From LGRD01 sp031415135 (lineage in GTDB: Bacteria; Pseudomonadota; Gammaproteobacteria; Burkholderiales; Burkholderiaceae_C): DNA of 64,000 nucleotides. Within the stretch, counting starts at the first letter, position 1, and every line of letters begins with the position of its first letter. The notes beneath the pieces are model-generated. The model was not told the DNA's origin and did not search any database. It worked only from the letters and a program-made list of their open reading frames with translations. Below are positions 53,424 to 62,366 of the stretch, in pieces. Made by a program: the position numbers and the translations under genes. The DNA is taken from NCBI GenBank assembly GCA_031415135.1, contig JANORB010000083.1, positions 1 through 64,000 of the forward strand, given 5' to 3'.

Positions 53424-55844
53424 ATGTCCGGACATCCTGTACTCCCCGCTGAAAAGATCACCTTGCCGCTGCTTCCGCTGCGCGATGTGGTGGTGTTCCC
53501 CCACATGGTGATCCCGCTGTTCGTGGGTCGCCCCAAATCGATCAAGGCGCTCGAAGTGGCCATGGAGGCTGGCCGCCAGATCATGCTGGTGGCGCAAAAG
53601 GCCGCCGGCAAGGACGAGCCCAAACCCGACGACATGTTCGACGTCGGCTGCGTGTCCAGCATCCTGCAGATGCTCAAGCTGCCCGACGGCACCGTCAAGG
53701 TGCTGGTCGAAGGCGTGCAGCGCGCCAATACGCACAGCATCAGCGACAACGGGGAATATTTTGTTGCTGAAGTCACTCCGGTGCCGCCTGACGCTGATGT
53801 CAAGCCGGAGGTCGAGGCCCTGCGACGCGCCGTGACACAGCAGTTCGACCAGTACGTCAAGCTCAACAAGAAGATCCCGCCGGAGATTCTCACGTCCATC
53901 TCGGGCATCGACGAAGCGGGGCGCCTGGCCGACACGATTGCCGCGCACCTGCCGCTCAAGCTTGAAAACAAACAAGCCGTGCTCGATCTTTTCGCCGTGG
54001 ACAAGCGGCTCGAAAAATTGCTCGAGCAACTTGAGCACGAAGTCGACATCCTGCAGGTTGAAAAGCGCATCCGTGGCCGCGTCAAGCGCCAGATGGAAAA
54101 GAGCCAGCGCGAGTACTACCTGAACGAGCAGGTGAAGGCGATCCAGAAGGAACTCGGTGACGGCGAAGAAGGCGCCGACATGGAGGAGCTGGAAAAGAAG
54201 ATCATTGCGGCCAAGATGCCCAAGGAGGCACGCAAGAAGGTCGACGGCGAGCTGAAGAAGCTCAAGCTGATGTCGCCGATGTCGGCCGAGGCGACCGTGG
54301 TGCGCAACTACATCGACACCTTGATCAACCTGCCCTGGGCCAAGAAGACCAAGATCAAACACGATCTCGCGTTTGCCGAAGCAGTGCTGAACGAAGACCA
54401 CCATGGCCTGGAAAAGGTCAAGGACCGCATTCTTGAGTACCTTGCGGTGCAACAGCGCGTCGACAAGGTCAAGGCGCCAATCCTGTGCCTGGTCGGGCCG
54501 CCGGGCGTGGGCAAGACCTCGCTGGGCCAGAGCGTGGCGCGGGCGACCGGGCGCAAGTTCGTTCGCATGGCACTGGGCGGTGTGCGCGACGAAGCCGAGA
54601 TTCGCGGCCATCGCCGCACCTACATCGGCTCGATGCCGGGCAAGGTGCTGCAAAGCCTGAGCAAGATCGGCACGCGCAACCCGCTGTTCCTGCTGGACGA
54701 GATCGACAAGCTGGGCATGGACTTCCGCGGCGACCCGTCGAGCGCGCTGCTCGAGGTGCTCGACCCGGAGCAGAACCACACCTTCAGCGACCACTATGTC
54801 GAGGTCGACTTCGACCTGTCCGACACGATGTTCATCGCCACATCGAACTCGATGAACATCCCGCCGGCGCTGCTCGACCGGATGGAGGTGATTCGCCTTT
54901 CGGGCTACACCGAAGAAGAAAAGACCAACATCGCGCTGCGCTACCTGTTGCCCAAGCAGGCCAAGAACAACGGCGTGAAGCCCGAGGAGATGGAAGTCAC
55001 CGAGTCCGCCGTGCGCGGCATCATTCGGTACTACACGCGAGAAGCCGGCGTGCGCTCGCTCGAGCGTGAAATCTCCAAGATCTGCCGCAAGGTGGTCAAG
55101 GCTATCCAGCTCAAACAAGTGACCGGCAAGGTCGTGGTCGTCGAAGGCAATCTGAACGACTACCTGGGTGTGCGACGCTTTGATTACGGCCAGGCCGAGA
55201 AGAAGAACCAGGTGGGCCAGGTCGTGGGCTTGGCCTGGACCGAAGTGGGCGGCGATTTGTTGACCATCGAAGCGGCGGTCATGCCCGGCAAAGGCCAGAT
55301 CATTCGCACCGGCCAGTTGGGCGACGTGATGAAAGAGTCGGTCGAAGCGGCGCGCTCGGTGGTCCGCAGTCGTGCGCGTCGCCTGGGCATCAAGGATGAG
55401 ATGTTCGAGAAGCGTGACGTGCACATCCACGTGCCCGACGGGGCGACGCCCAAGGACGGTCCGAGTGCGGGTGCGGCAATGACGACCGCGTTTGTATCGG
55501 CGCTCACCGGAATCCCGGTGCGGGCCGATGTGGCGATGACCGGCGAGATCACGCTGCGCGGCGAAGTCACCGGGATCGGCGGGCTGAAAGAGAAGCTCCT
55601 CGCGGCGCACCGGGGTGGCATCAAGATCGTGATGATCCCCGAAGAGAACGTGAAGGATCTGCAAGAGATCCCCGAGAACGTCAAGAACAACCTGGAGATC
55701 GTGCCGGTGCGGTGGATCGACCGTGTGCTGGAAGTCGCGCTCGAAACCATGCCGCAGCCGTTGCCGGAGGATGAGCCCGTGAAGCCAGAGGCAGTGGCTC
55801 AACCCGCTGCCCCGGCGGCAGGCGTTGACTTGCTGACGCATTGA
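53424..55844 (+). CDS. lon: ATP-dependent Lon protease
   Basis: This encodes 806 residues from ATG 53424 (MSGHPVLPAEKITLPLLPLRD), chosen for GAGAGG eight bases upstream; the frame opens nine codons earlier. It has the LonA layout: an N-terminal substrate-binding domain, AAA+ with Walker A GPPGVGKT and Walker B LFLLDEIDK, and a C-terminal peptidase domain. In that domain the Ser is in PKDGPSAGAAM and the Lys follows in the GLKEKLLAA block. It degrades misfolded and regulatory proteins. It is followed by a terminator, then tRNA genes. Confidence 0.96.
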   Translation: MSGHPVLPAEKITLPLLPLRDVVVFPHMVIPLFVGRPKSIKALEVAMEAGRQIMLVAQKAAGKDEPKPDDMFDVGCVSSILQMLKLPDGTVKVLVEGVQRANTHSISDNGEYFVAEVTPVPPDADVKPEVEALRRAVTQQFDQYVKLNKKIPPEILTSISGIDEAGRLADTIAAHLPLKLENKQAVLDLFAVDKRLEKLLEQLEHEVDILQVEKRIRGRVKRQMEKSQREYYLNEQVKAIQKELGDGEEGADMEELEKKIIAAKMPKEARKKVDGELKKLKLMSPMSAEATVVRNYIDTLINLPWAKKTKIKHDLAFAEAVLNEDHHGLEKVKDRILEYLAVQQRVDKVKAPILCLVGPPGVGKTSLGQSVARATGRKFVRMALGGVRDEAEIRGHRRTYIGSMPGKVLQSLSKIGTRNPLFLLDEIDKLGMDFRGDPSSALLEVLDPEQNHTFSDHYVEVDFDLSDTMFIATSNSMNIPPALLDRMEVIRLSGYTEEEKTNIALRYLLPKQAKNNGVKPEEMEVTESAVRGIIRYYTREAGVRSLEREISKICRKVVKAIQLKQVTGKVVVVEGNLNDYLGVRRFDYGQAEKKNQVGQVVGLAWTEVGGDLLTIEAAVMPGKGQIIRTGQLGDVMKESVEAARSVVRSRARRLGIKDEMFEKRDVHIHVPDGATPKDGPSAGAAMTTAFVSALTGIPVRADVAMTGEITLRGEVTGIGGLKEKLLAAHRGGIKIVMIPEENVKDLQEIPENVKNNLEIVPVRWIDRVLEVALETMPQPLPEDEPVKPEAVAQPAAPAAGVDLLTH

Positions 55845-55857
55845 TTCGCAGAGGGTG

Positions 55858-55883
55858 ACGGGGAGCGCTTGCGCCCGTTTTTT
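55858..55883 (+). terminator. Rho-independent terminator of lon
   Basis: ACGGG pairs with CCCGT around a small inner CG/CG stem with a bulge, followed directly by six T residues, 13 bases after the lon stop. Confidence 0.75.
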
Positions 55884-55888
55884 CGATC

Positions 55889-55894
55889 TATAAT
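55889..55894 (+). promoter_or_regulatory. -10 element of the tRNA-Gly/Cys/Leu cluster
   Basis: A perfect TATAAT lies 41 bases before tRNA-Gly. A -35 match is weak (TTGCGC with a short 14-base spacer). Confidence 0.5.
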
Positions 55895-55935
55895 GAGAGC
55901 TTCGAAAAACGCCGACAGGTGTTGATCGAAGCAAT

Positions 55936-56011
55936 GCGGGAGTAGCTCAGTTGGTAGAGCGCAACCTTGCCAAGGTTGAGGTCGAGAGTTCGAGACTCTT
56001 CTCCCGCTCCA
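55936..56011 (+). tRNA. tRNA-Gly (anticodon GCC)
   Basis: The acceptor is GCGGGAG/CTCCCGC with an encoded TCCA. The anticodon loop is TTGCCAA. The D and T arms are canonical. It is first of the Gly-Cys-Leu cluster, the same order as E. coli glyW-cysT-leuZ. Confidence 0.96.
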
Positions 56012-56019
56012 GAACATCA

Positions 56020-56045
56020 CAGGGAAGCTTCGGCTTCCCTGTTTT
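56020..56045 (+). terminator. UUCG-capped hairpin between tRNA-Gly and tRNA-Cys
   Basis: CAGGGAAGC/GCTTCCCTG forms a perfect 9-bp stem with a TTCG loop, followed by TTTT. It starts nine bases after tRNA-Gly. It looks like an intrinsic terminator inside the tRNA cluster. Confidence 0.6.
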
Positions 56046-56054
56046 CCATCCGAC

Positions 56055-56128
56055 GGCGCGGTAGCAAAGCGGTTATGCACCGGATTGCAAATCCGTTCAG
56101 CCCGGTTCGACTCCGGGCCGCGCCTCCA
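56055..56128 (+). tRNA. tRNA-Cys (anticodon GCA)
   Basis: The acceptor is GGCGCGG/CCGCGCC with an encoded TCCA. The anticodon loop is TTGCAAA (GCA). The T arm is CCCGGTTCGACTCCGGG. Confidence 0.95.
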
Positions 56129-56209
56129 AAGCCCTGGGCCTTGCAGCAGTTGCCGCAAGGCCCATTTTGCTGGACTTGCCGCAACGCCTCACGCCCATAA
56201 TCCGCCGCA

Positions 56210-56301
56210 GCCCGGGTGGTGAAACTGGCAGACACAGCGGACTTAAAATCCGCCGCTTCTCGAAAGAGGGCATACGGGTTCGATCCCCGTCCTGGGCACC
56301 A
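56210..56301 (+). tRNA. tRNA-Leu (anticodon UAA)
   Basis: The acceptor is GCCCGGG/CCTGGGC (one G-U pair) with an encoded ACCA. The anticodon loop has TAA in CTTAAAA. It has a long class II variable arm and a T arm ACGGGTTCGATCCCCGT. Confidence 0.95.
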
Positions 56302-56345
56302 CCCCTGTCCACACCCGCGCCGCTCGGCAGCGCATCGGAGGTTCC

Positions 56346-57647
56346 ATGGCCCTTTTTTCGCAAGACTCGCTCAACGAAGGCGTGCGCAAGCGCGAGGTGT
56401 TCGGCTGGGCCATGTACGACTTTGCGAACTCGGGCTACACCACGGTGGTGCTGACCGCCGTGTTCAACACCTACTTTGTGGGTGTGGCCGCCAATGGCGC
56501 CGACTGGGGCACTTTTGCCTGGACCATGGTGCTGGCCTTGTCCAGCCTGATCGTGATGTTGACCATGCCGGCGCTGGGGGCCTATGCCGACCTGCGCGCC
56601 GCGAAGAAGCGCTTGTTGATGCTGACCACGGTGGGGTGTGTCGTTGCCACTGCGGCACTGGCGCTGGTGGGGCGCGGCGACGTCTGGCTGGCCGGTGTGG
56701 CCATCATTCTGTCGAACGTTTTTTATTCCTACGGCGAGTCGCTGATCGCGGCGTTTCTGCCTGAACTGGCACGGCGCGAGGCCATGGGCCGCGTGTCGGG
56801 CTGGGGCTGGAGCTTCGGTTATTTCGGCGGCATGCTGTCGCTGGGCTTGTCGCTGGCCTACGTGCTGTGGGCCCAGGCCAAGGGCATGCCGGCCACCGAG
56901 TTCGTTCCGGTGACGATGCTGATCACGACGACTGTTTATGGTCTTGCTTCGGTGGCCACGTTTGTCCTGCTGCGTGAGCGCGCGGTGCCTCAAACCGGCG
57001 CCCTCCGGCAGGCCGGGTTGAAGGCCTCGGTGCAACGCCTGGCCGACAGCTGGCGCAAGGCGCGCAACCACCGCGACTTCTGCTGGCTGCTGGCGTGCGG
57101 CGCCGCCTATCAGGCCGGCATTTCGGTGGTGATTGCGTTGGCTGCGGTCTACGCTGAACAGGCGCTCGGCTTCAAGCAGGCAGACACGATGCTGCTGGTG
57201 TTCCTGGTCAACATCGCCTCGGCAATCGGCGCGTTCGGTTTCGGCTATTTCCAGGACCGGGTGGGGCACAAGCGCGCGCTGGCGATCACGCTGGTCGGCT
57301 GGATCGTGATGACCGTGCTGGCTTACCTGGCGACCAGCCCCACGCTGTTCTGGGTGGCCGCCGTGATTGCCGGCCTTTGCATGGGCTCGAGCCAGTCGGC
57401 CGGGCGTGCGATGACCGGTGTTTTCGCGCCGGCCCGGCATCTCGCAGAGTTCTTTGGCCTGTGGACCTTCGCGACGCGCTTGGCAGCCATCGTCGGCCCG
57501 CTGACCTACGGCGTGGTGACCCTGTTGACCAGTGGCAACCATCGCCTGGCCATTCTGTCCACCGCCGTGTTCTTCGTCGTCGGGCTGGTGCTGTTGCTGC
57601 CGCTGAATGTGGAACGCGGCGTTCAGGCCGCGCGCGCAAGAGCCTGA
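56346..57647 (+). CDS. MFS transporter of the UMF1/Atg22-like type
   Basis: This encodes 433 residues. The family start VFGWAMYDFANSGYTTVVLTAVFNTYFV is the UMF1 signature. About twelve membrane helices are visible, with GAYADLRAAKKR between TM2 and TM3 and FGYFQDRVGHKRAL between the halves. The C-terminal part has GLCMGSSQSAGRAMTG. The family relates to yeast Atg22, a vacuolar amino acid exporter. Substrates in bacteria are largely unknown. GGAGG lies five bases before the ATG. It follows the tRNA cluster on the same strand. Confidence 0.88.
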   Translation: MALFSQDSLNEGVRKREVFGWAMYDFANSGYTTVVLTAVFNTYFVGVAANGADWGTFAWTMVLALSSLIVMLTMPALGAYADLRAAKKRLLMLTTVGCVVATAALALVGRGDVWLAGVAIILSNVFYSYGESLIAAFLPELARREAMGRVSGWGWSFGYFGGMLSLGLSLAYVLWAQAKGMPATEFVPVTMLITTTVYGLASVATFVLLRERAVPQTGALRQAGLKASVQRLADSWRKARNHRDFCWLLACGAAYQAGISVVIALAAVYAEQALGFKQADTMLLVFLVNIASAIGAFGFGYFQDRVGHKRALAITLVGWIVMTVLAYLATSPTLFWVAAVIAGLCMGSSQSAGRAMTGVFAPARHLAEFFGLWTFATRLAAIVGPLTYGVVTLLTSGNHRLAILSTAVFFVVGLVLLLPLNVERGVQAARARA

Positions 57648-57674
57648 GTCCCTCTGTCCCGTGGGGATCAGATA

Positions 57675-57696
57675 AAATCGAACGATCGTTCTATTT
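57675..57696 (+). promoter_or_regulatory. Palindromic operator upstream of etfB
   Basis: GAACGATCGTTC (57680-57691) is a perfect palindrome. AAAT and ATTT flank it at one base distance, giving a 22-base site with a single mismatch. It overlaps a TAAAAT -10-like element. The size and symmetry suit a TetR-family regulator, as is common ahead of acyl-CoA catabolic genes. No such gene is in the window. Confidence 0.6.
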
Positions 57697-57785
57697 CGCC
57701 ATCGGCAGGCTTGCACATGGCCTGGCGCATGGCGCTCGAGAACTAGAATCGAATCAATGCAAGCATCAATTCAGGAGCCCACGGA

Positions 57786-58535
57786 ATGAAGGTTCTCGTC
57801 GCAGTGAAACGGGTCGTCGATTACAACGTGAAGGTGCGTGTGAAATCCGATGGCACGGGCATGGACATCGCCAATGTCAAGATGAGCATGAACCCGTTCG
57901 ACGAGATCGCCGTTGAAGAGGCGGTGCGGCTGCGCGAGAAGGGCGTGGTCACCGAGGTGATCGCGGTGTCCTGCGGGGTCACGCAGTGCCAGGAGACCTT
58001 GCGCACCGCCATGGCCATCGGCGCCGACCGCGCCATCCTGGTCGAGACCACCGAAGAACTCCAGCCGCTGGCGGTGGCCAAGCTGCTCAAGGCGCTGGTC
58101 GACAAGGAGCAGCCCGGCCTGATCATCCTGGGCAAGCAGGCCATCGACGACGACTGCAACCAGACCGGCCAGATGCTCGCTGCGCTGGCCGACCTGCCGC
58201 AGGGCACGTTTGCCAGCAAGGTGGAAGTGGTCGACGGCAAGGCGCGGGTCACACGCGAAGTCGACGGCGGGCTGGAGACCTTGAGCATCGACCTGCCGGC
58301 CGTCGTCACCACCGACCTGCGCCTGAACGAGCCGCGCTACGTGACCTTGCCGAACATCATGAAGGCGAAGAAGAAGACGCTTGAGGTTTTCAAGCCGGCG
58401 GACCTGGGTGTGGACATCACGCCGCACATCAAGACCCTCAAGGTGAGTGAGCCGCCCAAGCGCAGTGCCGGCATCAAGGTGCCCGATGTGGCCACGCTGG
58501 TCGCCAAACTCAAGACCGAAGCGAAGGTGATCTGA
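57786..58535 (+). CDS. etfB: Electron transfer flavoprotein beta subunit
   Basis: This encodes 249 residues. Start MKVLVAVKRVVDYNVKVRVKSDGTGMDIANVKMSMNPFDEIAVEEAVRLRE is the EtfB pattern, and the adenine-nucleotide site includes LGKQAIDDDCNQTGQMLA. The recognition loop is near RYVTLPNIMKAKKK. It carries electrons from acyl-CoA dehydrogenases to the quinone pool with EtfA. AGGAG precedes the ATG. etfA begins two bases after the stop. Confidence 0.95.
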   Translation: MKVLVAVKRVVDYNVKVRVKSDGTGMDIANVKMSMNPFDEIAVEEAVRLREKGVVTEVIAVSCGVTQCQETLRTAMAIGADRAILVETTEELQPLAVAKLLKALVDKEQPGLIILGKQAIDDDCNQTGQMLAALADLPQGTFASKVEVVDGKARVTREVDGGLETLSIDLPAVVTTDLRLNEPRYVTLPNIMKAKKKTLEVFKPADLGVDITPHIKTLKVSEPPKRSAGIKVPDVATLVAKLKTEAKVI

Positions 58536-58537
58536 CC

Positions 58538-59470
58538 ATGGCCTGCCTTGTCATTGCTGAACACGACAACCACATCGTCAAGGGTGCGACGCTGAACACC
58601 GTCACCGCCGCAGCGCAATGTGGCGGTGAGGTGCACGTGCTGATTGCCGGCGCGAATGCCGGCGCCGCTGCGGCGGCTGCCGCCCGCATCACCAACGTGG
58701 CGAAGGTGCTGCACGCCGATGGCGAACAGTTTGCGCACGGGCTGGCCGAGAACGTCGCCGCGCAGGTGCTGGCGCTGGCGCCGAACTACAGCCACATTGT
58801 TTTTCCCGCCACCGCGTCGGGCAAGAACATCGCGCCCCGAGTGGCGGCCAGGCTCGACGTCGGCCAGATCTCCGACATCACCAAGGTTGTCGCGCCAGAC
58901 ACGTTCGAGCGGCCGATCTACGCTGGCAACGCGGTCGCTCTGGTGCAGAGCCTGGACGCCACCAAGGTCATCACGGTGCGCACCACCGGCTTTGATCCGG
59001 CCGCCGCGTCGGGTGGCGCAGCGGCCATCGAAGTCCTGGCGCCTGTGGCGGCCAGCGCCAAGACGAGCTTTCTCGGCAGCGAGATCGCCAGGAACGACCG
59101 GCCGGAGTTGACCGCCGCCAAGATCATCGTCTCCGGTGGTCGCGCCATGGGAAGTTCTGAAAAATTCAACGAGGTGCTCACGCCCCTGGCCGACAAGCTC
59201 GGCGCCGCGTTGGGCGCGTCGCGCGCCGCGGTCGATGCGGGCTACGCGCCGAATGACTGGCAGGTCGGCCAGACCGGCAAGATCGTCGCGCCTCAGCTGT
59301 ACGTGGCGTGCGGCATCAGCGGCGCGATCCAGCACCTGGCGGGCATGAAGGACAGCAAGGTCATCGTGGCCATCAACAAAGACCCCGAAGCGCCGATCTT
59401 CAGTGTGGCCGACTATGGCCTGGAAGCTGACCTGTTTGTTGCGATCCCGGAGTTGATCGCAGCACTCTGA
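58538..59470 (+). CDS. etfA: Electron transfer flavoprotein alpha subunit
   Basis: This encodes 310 residues. The C-terminal FAD domain has VSGGRAMGSSEKFNEVL, VDAGYAPNDWQVGQTGKIVAPQLYVACGISGAIQHLAGMKDSKVIVAINKDPEAPIFSVADYGLEADLF, the EtfA signature. It forms the FAD-containing heterodimer with EtfB. A strong terminator follows, so the downstream dehydrogenase may have its own promoter or depend on read-through. Confidence 0.96.
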   Translation: MACLVIAEHDNHIVKGATLNTVTAAAQCGGEVHVLIAGANAGAAAAAAARITNVAKVLHADGEQFAHGLAENVAAQVLALAPNYSHIVFPATASGKNIAPRVAARLDVGQISDITKVVAPDTFERPIYAGNAVALVQSLDATKVITVRTTGFDPAAASGGAAAIEVLAPVAASAKTSFLGSEIARNDRPELTAAKIIVSGGRAMGSSEKFNEVLTPLADKLGAALGASRAAVDAGYAPNDWQVGQTGKIVAPQLYVACGISGAIQHLAGMKDSKVIVAINKDPEAPIFSVADYGLEADLFVAIPELIAAL

Positions 59471-59492
59471 CCGGCGTCGAATGAAATCGCAG

Positions 59493-59531
59493 CCCGTTCG
59501 CCCGATGACCGTGGGCGGACGGGCTTTTTGT
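59493..59531 (+). terminator. Rho-independent terminator after etfA
   Basis: A 13-bp stem, AGCCCGTTCGCCC with GGGCGGACGGGCT (one G-U pair), and a 9-base loop are followed by TTTT. Confidence 0.85.
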
Positions 59532-59556
59532 TGGCTGACACACCGAAGGACTCGCC

Positions 59557-61350
59557 GTGACCTACCTGGCTCCCGTGAAGGACATGCTGTTTTGCATGAA
59601 GGAACTTGCCGGCCTCGATGAGGTGGCCAAGATGCCGGGCTTCGAAGAGGCCGGCGTCGAGACCGCCCAGGCCGTGCTCGAAGAATGCGCCAAGTTCAAC
59701 GAAGGCGTCCTGGCGCCGTTGAACTGGGAGGGCGACAAAAATCCCTCGACATGGAAGGACGGCAAGGTGACCACCACGCCCGGCTTTGCGCAGGCGTTCC
59801 GCCAGTTCGGCGAAGGCGGCTGGCAGGGCTTGCAACACCCGGCCGAGTTCGGCGGGCAGGGCTTGCCCAAGACCATCGGGGCGGCCTGCATCGAAATGCT
59901 CAACAGCGCCAACATGAGTTTTGCGCTGTGCCCCTTGCTGACCGACGGCGCCATCGAAGCCCTGCTCACGGCGGGCTCGCCCGCGCAGCAGGCGCTGTAC
60001 TTGCCGAAGATGATCTCGGGCGAGTGGACCGGCACGATGAACCTGACCGAACCGCAAGCGGGTTCCGACCTGGCGATGGTGCGCACCCGCGCCGAGCCGC
60101 AGCCCGATGGCAGCTTCAAGCTCTTCGGCACCAAGATCTTCATCACCTACGGCGAGCACGACCTGGCCGCCAACATCGTGCACCTGGTGCTGGCGCGCGT
60201 GGTGGGCGCGCCCGAAGGCGTGAAGGGCATCAGCCTGTTCATCGTGCCGAAATTCATGATCAATGCCGACGGTTCCCTGGGCGCGCGCAACGACGCCCAC
60301 TGCGTCAGCATCGAGCACAAGCTGGGCATCAAGGCCAGCCCGACGGCCGTGCTTCAGTTCGGTGACCACGGTGGCGCCGTGGGGCACCTGATCGGCCAGG
60401 AGAACCGTGGCCTGGAGTACATGTTCATCATGATGAACGCGGCGCGCTACGCCGTGGGCATGCAAGGCATCGCGATTGCCGAACGGGCCTACCAGAAGGC
60501 GGCGCAGTTTGCGCGCGATCGCATCCAGTCGCGGCCGGTGGACGGCTCGCTTCCCGGCAGCGGCGCCATCATTCACCACCCCGACGTGAAACGCATGCTG
60601 ATGACCATGCGCGCCTGCACCGAAGGCTGCCGCGCGATGGCCATGGTGGCCGCGGCCGCGTTCGACGCCGCGCACCACCACCCCGACGCCGAGACGCGAA
60701 AGCAGAACCAGGCTTTCTATGAATTCATGGTGCCGCTGGTCAAGGGCTACAGCACCGAGATGAGCATCGAGATCGCGAGCCTGGGGGTGCAGGTGCATGG
60801 CGGCATGGGTTTCATCGAAGAAACCGGCGCTGCGCAGTACTTGCGCGACGCGCGCATCCTGACCATCTACGAGGGCACCACGGCGATCCAGGCCAACGAC
60901 CTGGTGGGCCGCAAGACCGCGCGCGACGGCGGCCGCACGGCCAAGGCCGTCGCGGCCCAGATCGCAGCCACCGAACAGCTGCTCGCGCAACGTGACAGCG
61001 TCGCCGCGCGCGCCATGCTCAAACGCCTGAAGGCCGGCCGCGAAGCGTTCGAACAGGTGGTCGATTTCGTCGTGGGCGGAACCAGGGCCAGTCCGAACGC
61101 GGTGTTCGCCGGCTCGGTGCCCTACCTCATGCTGGCGGGCATCCTGGCCGCCGGCTGGCAGCTGGCGCGGGCGCTGCTGGTGGCCGAGGACCAGCTCGCC
61201 AAGGGCGAGGGCGACACCGCCTTCCTGCGCGCCAAGGTCGCCACCGCGCACTTCTATGCCGACCATCTGCTCAGCAGGTTGCCGGGCATGCGCGATGCCA
61301 TCGTCGATGGCGCCGACAGCGTCACCGCGTTGGCGCTCGAATCATTCTGA
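59557..61350 (+). CDS. Acyl-CoA dehydrogenase, large FadE/DmdC-like form
   Basis: This encodes 597 residues from GTG 59557, with GAAGGA upstream. The core domains are N-terminal (MNSANMSFALCPLLTDGAIEALL), middle (GTMNLTEPQAGSDLAMVRTRA) and C-terminal (EIASLGVQVHGGMGFIEETGAAQYLRDARILTIYEGTTAIQANDLVGRK). The catalytic Glu is in YEGTTAIQ. An extra C-terminal domain of ~120 residues (acyl-CoA dehydrogenase C-terminal, DUF1974-like) is typical of the ~590-residue group, which includes 3-methylmercaptopropionyl-CoA dehydrogenase DmdC. The substrate is not determined. It donates electrons to the ETF encoded just upstream. Confidence 0.92.
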   Translation: MTYLAPVKDMLFCMKELAGLDEVAKMPGFEEAGVETAQAVLEECAKFNEGVLAPLNWEGDKNPSTWKDGKVTTTPGFAQAFRQFGEGGWQGLQHPAEFGGQGLPKTIGAACIEMLNSANMSFALCPLLTDGAIEALLTAGSPAQQALYLPKMISGEWTGTMNLTEPQAGSDLAMVRTRAEPQPDGSFKLFGTKIFITYGEHDLAANIVHLVLARVVGAPEGVKGISLFIVPKFMINADGSLGARNDAHCVSIEHKLGIKASPTAVLQFGDHGGAVGHLIGQENRGLEYMFIMMNAARYAVGMQGIAIAERAYQKAAQFARDRIQSRPVDGSLPGSGAIIHHPDVKRMLMTMRACTEGCRAMAMVAAAAFDAAHHHPDAETRKQNQAFYEFMVPLVKGYSTEMSIEIASLGVQVHGGMGFIEETGAAQYLRDARILTIYEGTTAIQANDLVGRKTARDGGRTAKAVAAQIAATEQLLAQRDSVAARAMLKRLKAGREAFEQVVDFVVGGTRASPNAVFAGSVPYLMLAGILAAGWQLARALLVAEDQLAKGEGDTAFLRAKVATAHFYADHLLSRLPGMRDAIVDGADSVTALALESF

Positions 61351-61375
61351 GACCACTTGTCGAGAACAAAGACCC

Positions 61376-62329
61376 ATGCCGCTTCCCACCGTCCTGCGCC
61401 ATCTGCCGCTGCCGATCATCGGTGCGCCGCTGTTCATCATCAGCAACCCCCAACTGGTCATCGAACAATGCAAGGCCGGCGTGGTCGGGTCGATGCCGTC
61501 GCTGAACGCCCGGCCCGCCGAGCAGTTGGACGAGTGGCTGGCCGAGATCACCGAAACACTCGCCGCCCACAACAGGGCGCACCCCGAACGGCCTGCCGCG
61601 CCGTTCGCCATCAACCAGATCGTGCACAAGAGCAACGACCGCCTTGAACACGACCTGCGGGTGTGCGCCAAGTACCGGGTGCCCATCATCATCACGTCTC
61701 TGGGTGCGCGCACCGATCTCAATGAAGCGGTGCATGCGTGGGGGGGTGTGGTCTTGCACGACATCATCAACAACACCTTCGCCCGAAAGGCGATCGAGAA
61801 GGGCGCCGACGGGCTGATCGCCGTGGCTGCGGGCGCTGGCGGCCACGCCGGTGTGAAGAGCCCGTTTGCGCTGGTGCAGGAAATCCGCCAGTGGTTCGAC
61901 GGCCCGGTGGCGCTGAGCGGCGCCATCGCCAGCGGTGGCGCGGTGCTGGCCGCGCAGGCCATGGGAGCCGACTTCGCCTACATCGGCTCGGCGTTCATTG
62001 CCACCGAGGAGGCGCGCGCGTCGGACGGCTACAAGCAGATGATCGTCGACGGCAACAGCGACGACATCGTCTACAGCAACCTGTTCACCGGTGTTCATGG
62101 CAACTACCTGAAGGGCTCGATCCGCAACGCCGGACTCGACCCCGACCAGTTGGCCGTCAGTGATGCGAGCAAGATGAACTTCAGCGGTGCCGCCACCAAG
62201 GCCTGGAAGGACATCTGGGGTTGCGGGCAGGGCATCGGCACGGTCGATCGGGTGCTGCCCGCGCGCGAGTTGATCGCGCGCTTGCGGCGCGAATACGAGT
62301 CGGCCCGGCAGCGCTTGATTCCCGCCTGA
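61376..62329 (+). CDS. Nitronate monooxygenase-like FMN protein
   Basis: This encodes 317 residues from ATG 61376. The TIM-barrel flavoprotein family (2-nitropropane dioxygenase/FabK) is seen from LPIIGAPLFIISNPQLVIEQCKAGVVGSMPSLNAR, the phosphate-binding GADGLIAVAAGAGGHAG with the family His, and GPVALSGAIASGGAVLAAQAMGADFAYIGSAFIATEE. It oxidises nitronates or acts as an enoyl reductase-like enzyme. It lies 25 bases after the dehydrogenase and is probably co-transcribed with it. Confidence 0.9.
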   Translation: MPLPTVLRHLPLPIIGAPLFIISNPQLVIEQCKAGVVGSMPSLNARPAEQLDEWLAEITETLAAHNRAHPERPAAPFAINQIVHKSNDRLEHDLRVCAKYRVPIIITSLGARTDLNEAVHAWGGVVLHDIINNTFARKAIEKGADGLIAVAAGAGGHAGVKSPFALVQEIRQWFDGPVALSGAIASGGAVLAAQAMGADFAYIGSAFIATEEARASDGYKQMIVDGNSDDIVYSNLFTGVHGNYLKGSIRNAGLDPDQLAVSDASKMNFSGAATKAWKDIWGCGQGIGTVDRVLPARELIARLRREYESARQRLIPA

Positions 62330-62366
62330 GCCGGGTGCGGCCGCAAAGCGCCAACGGGGAGCCGCG

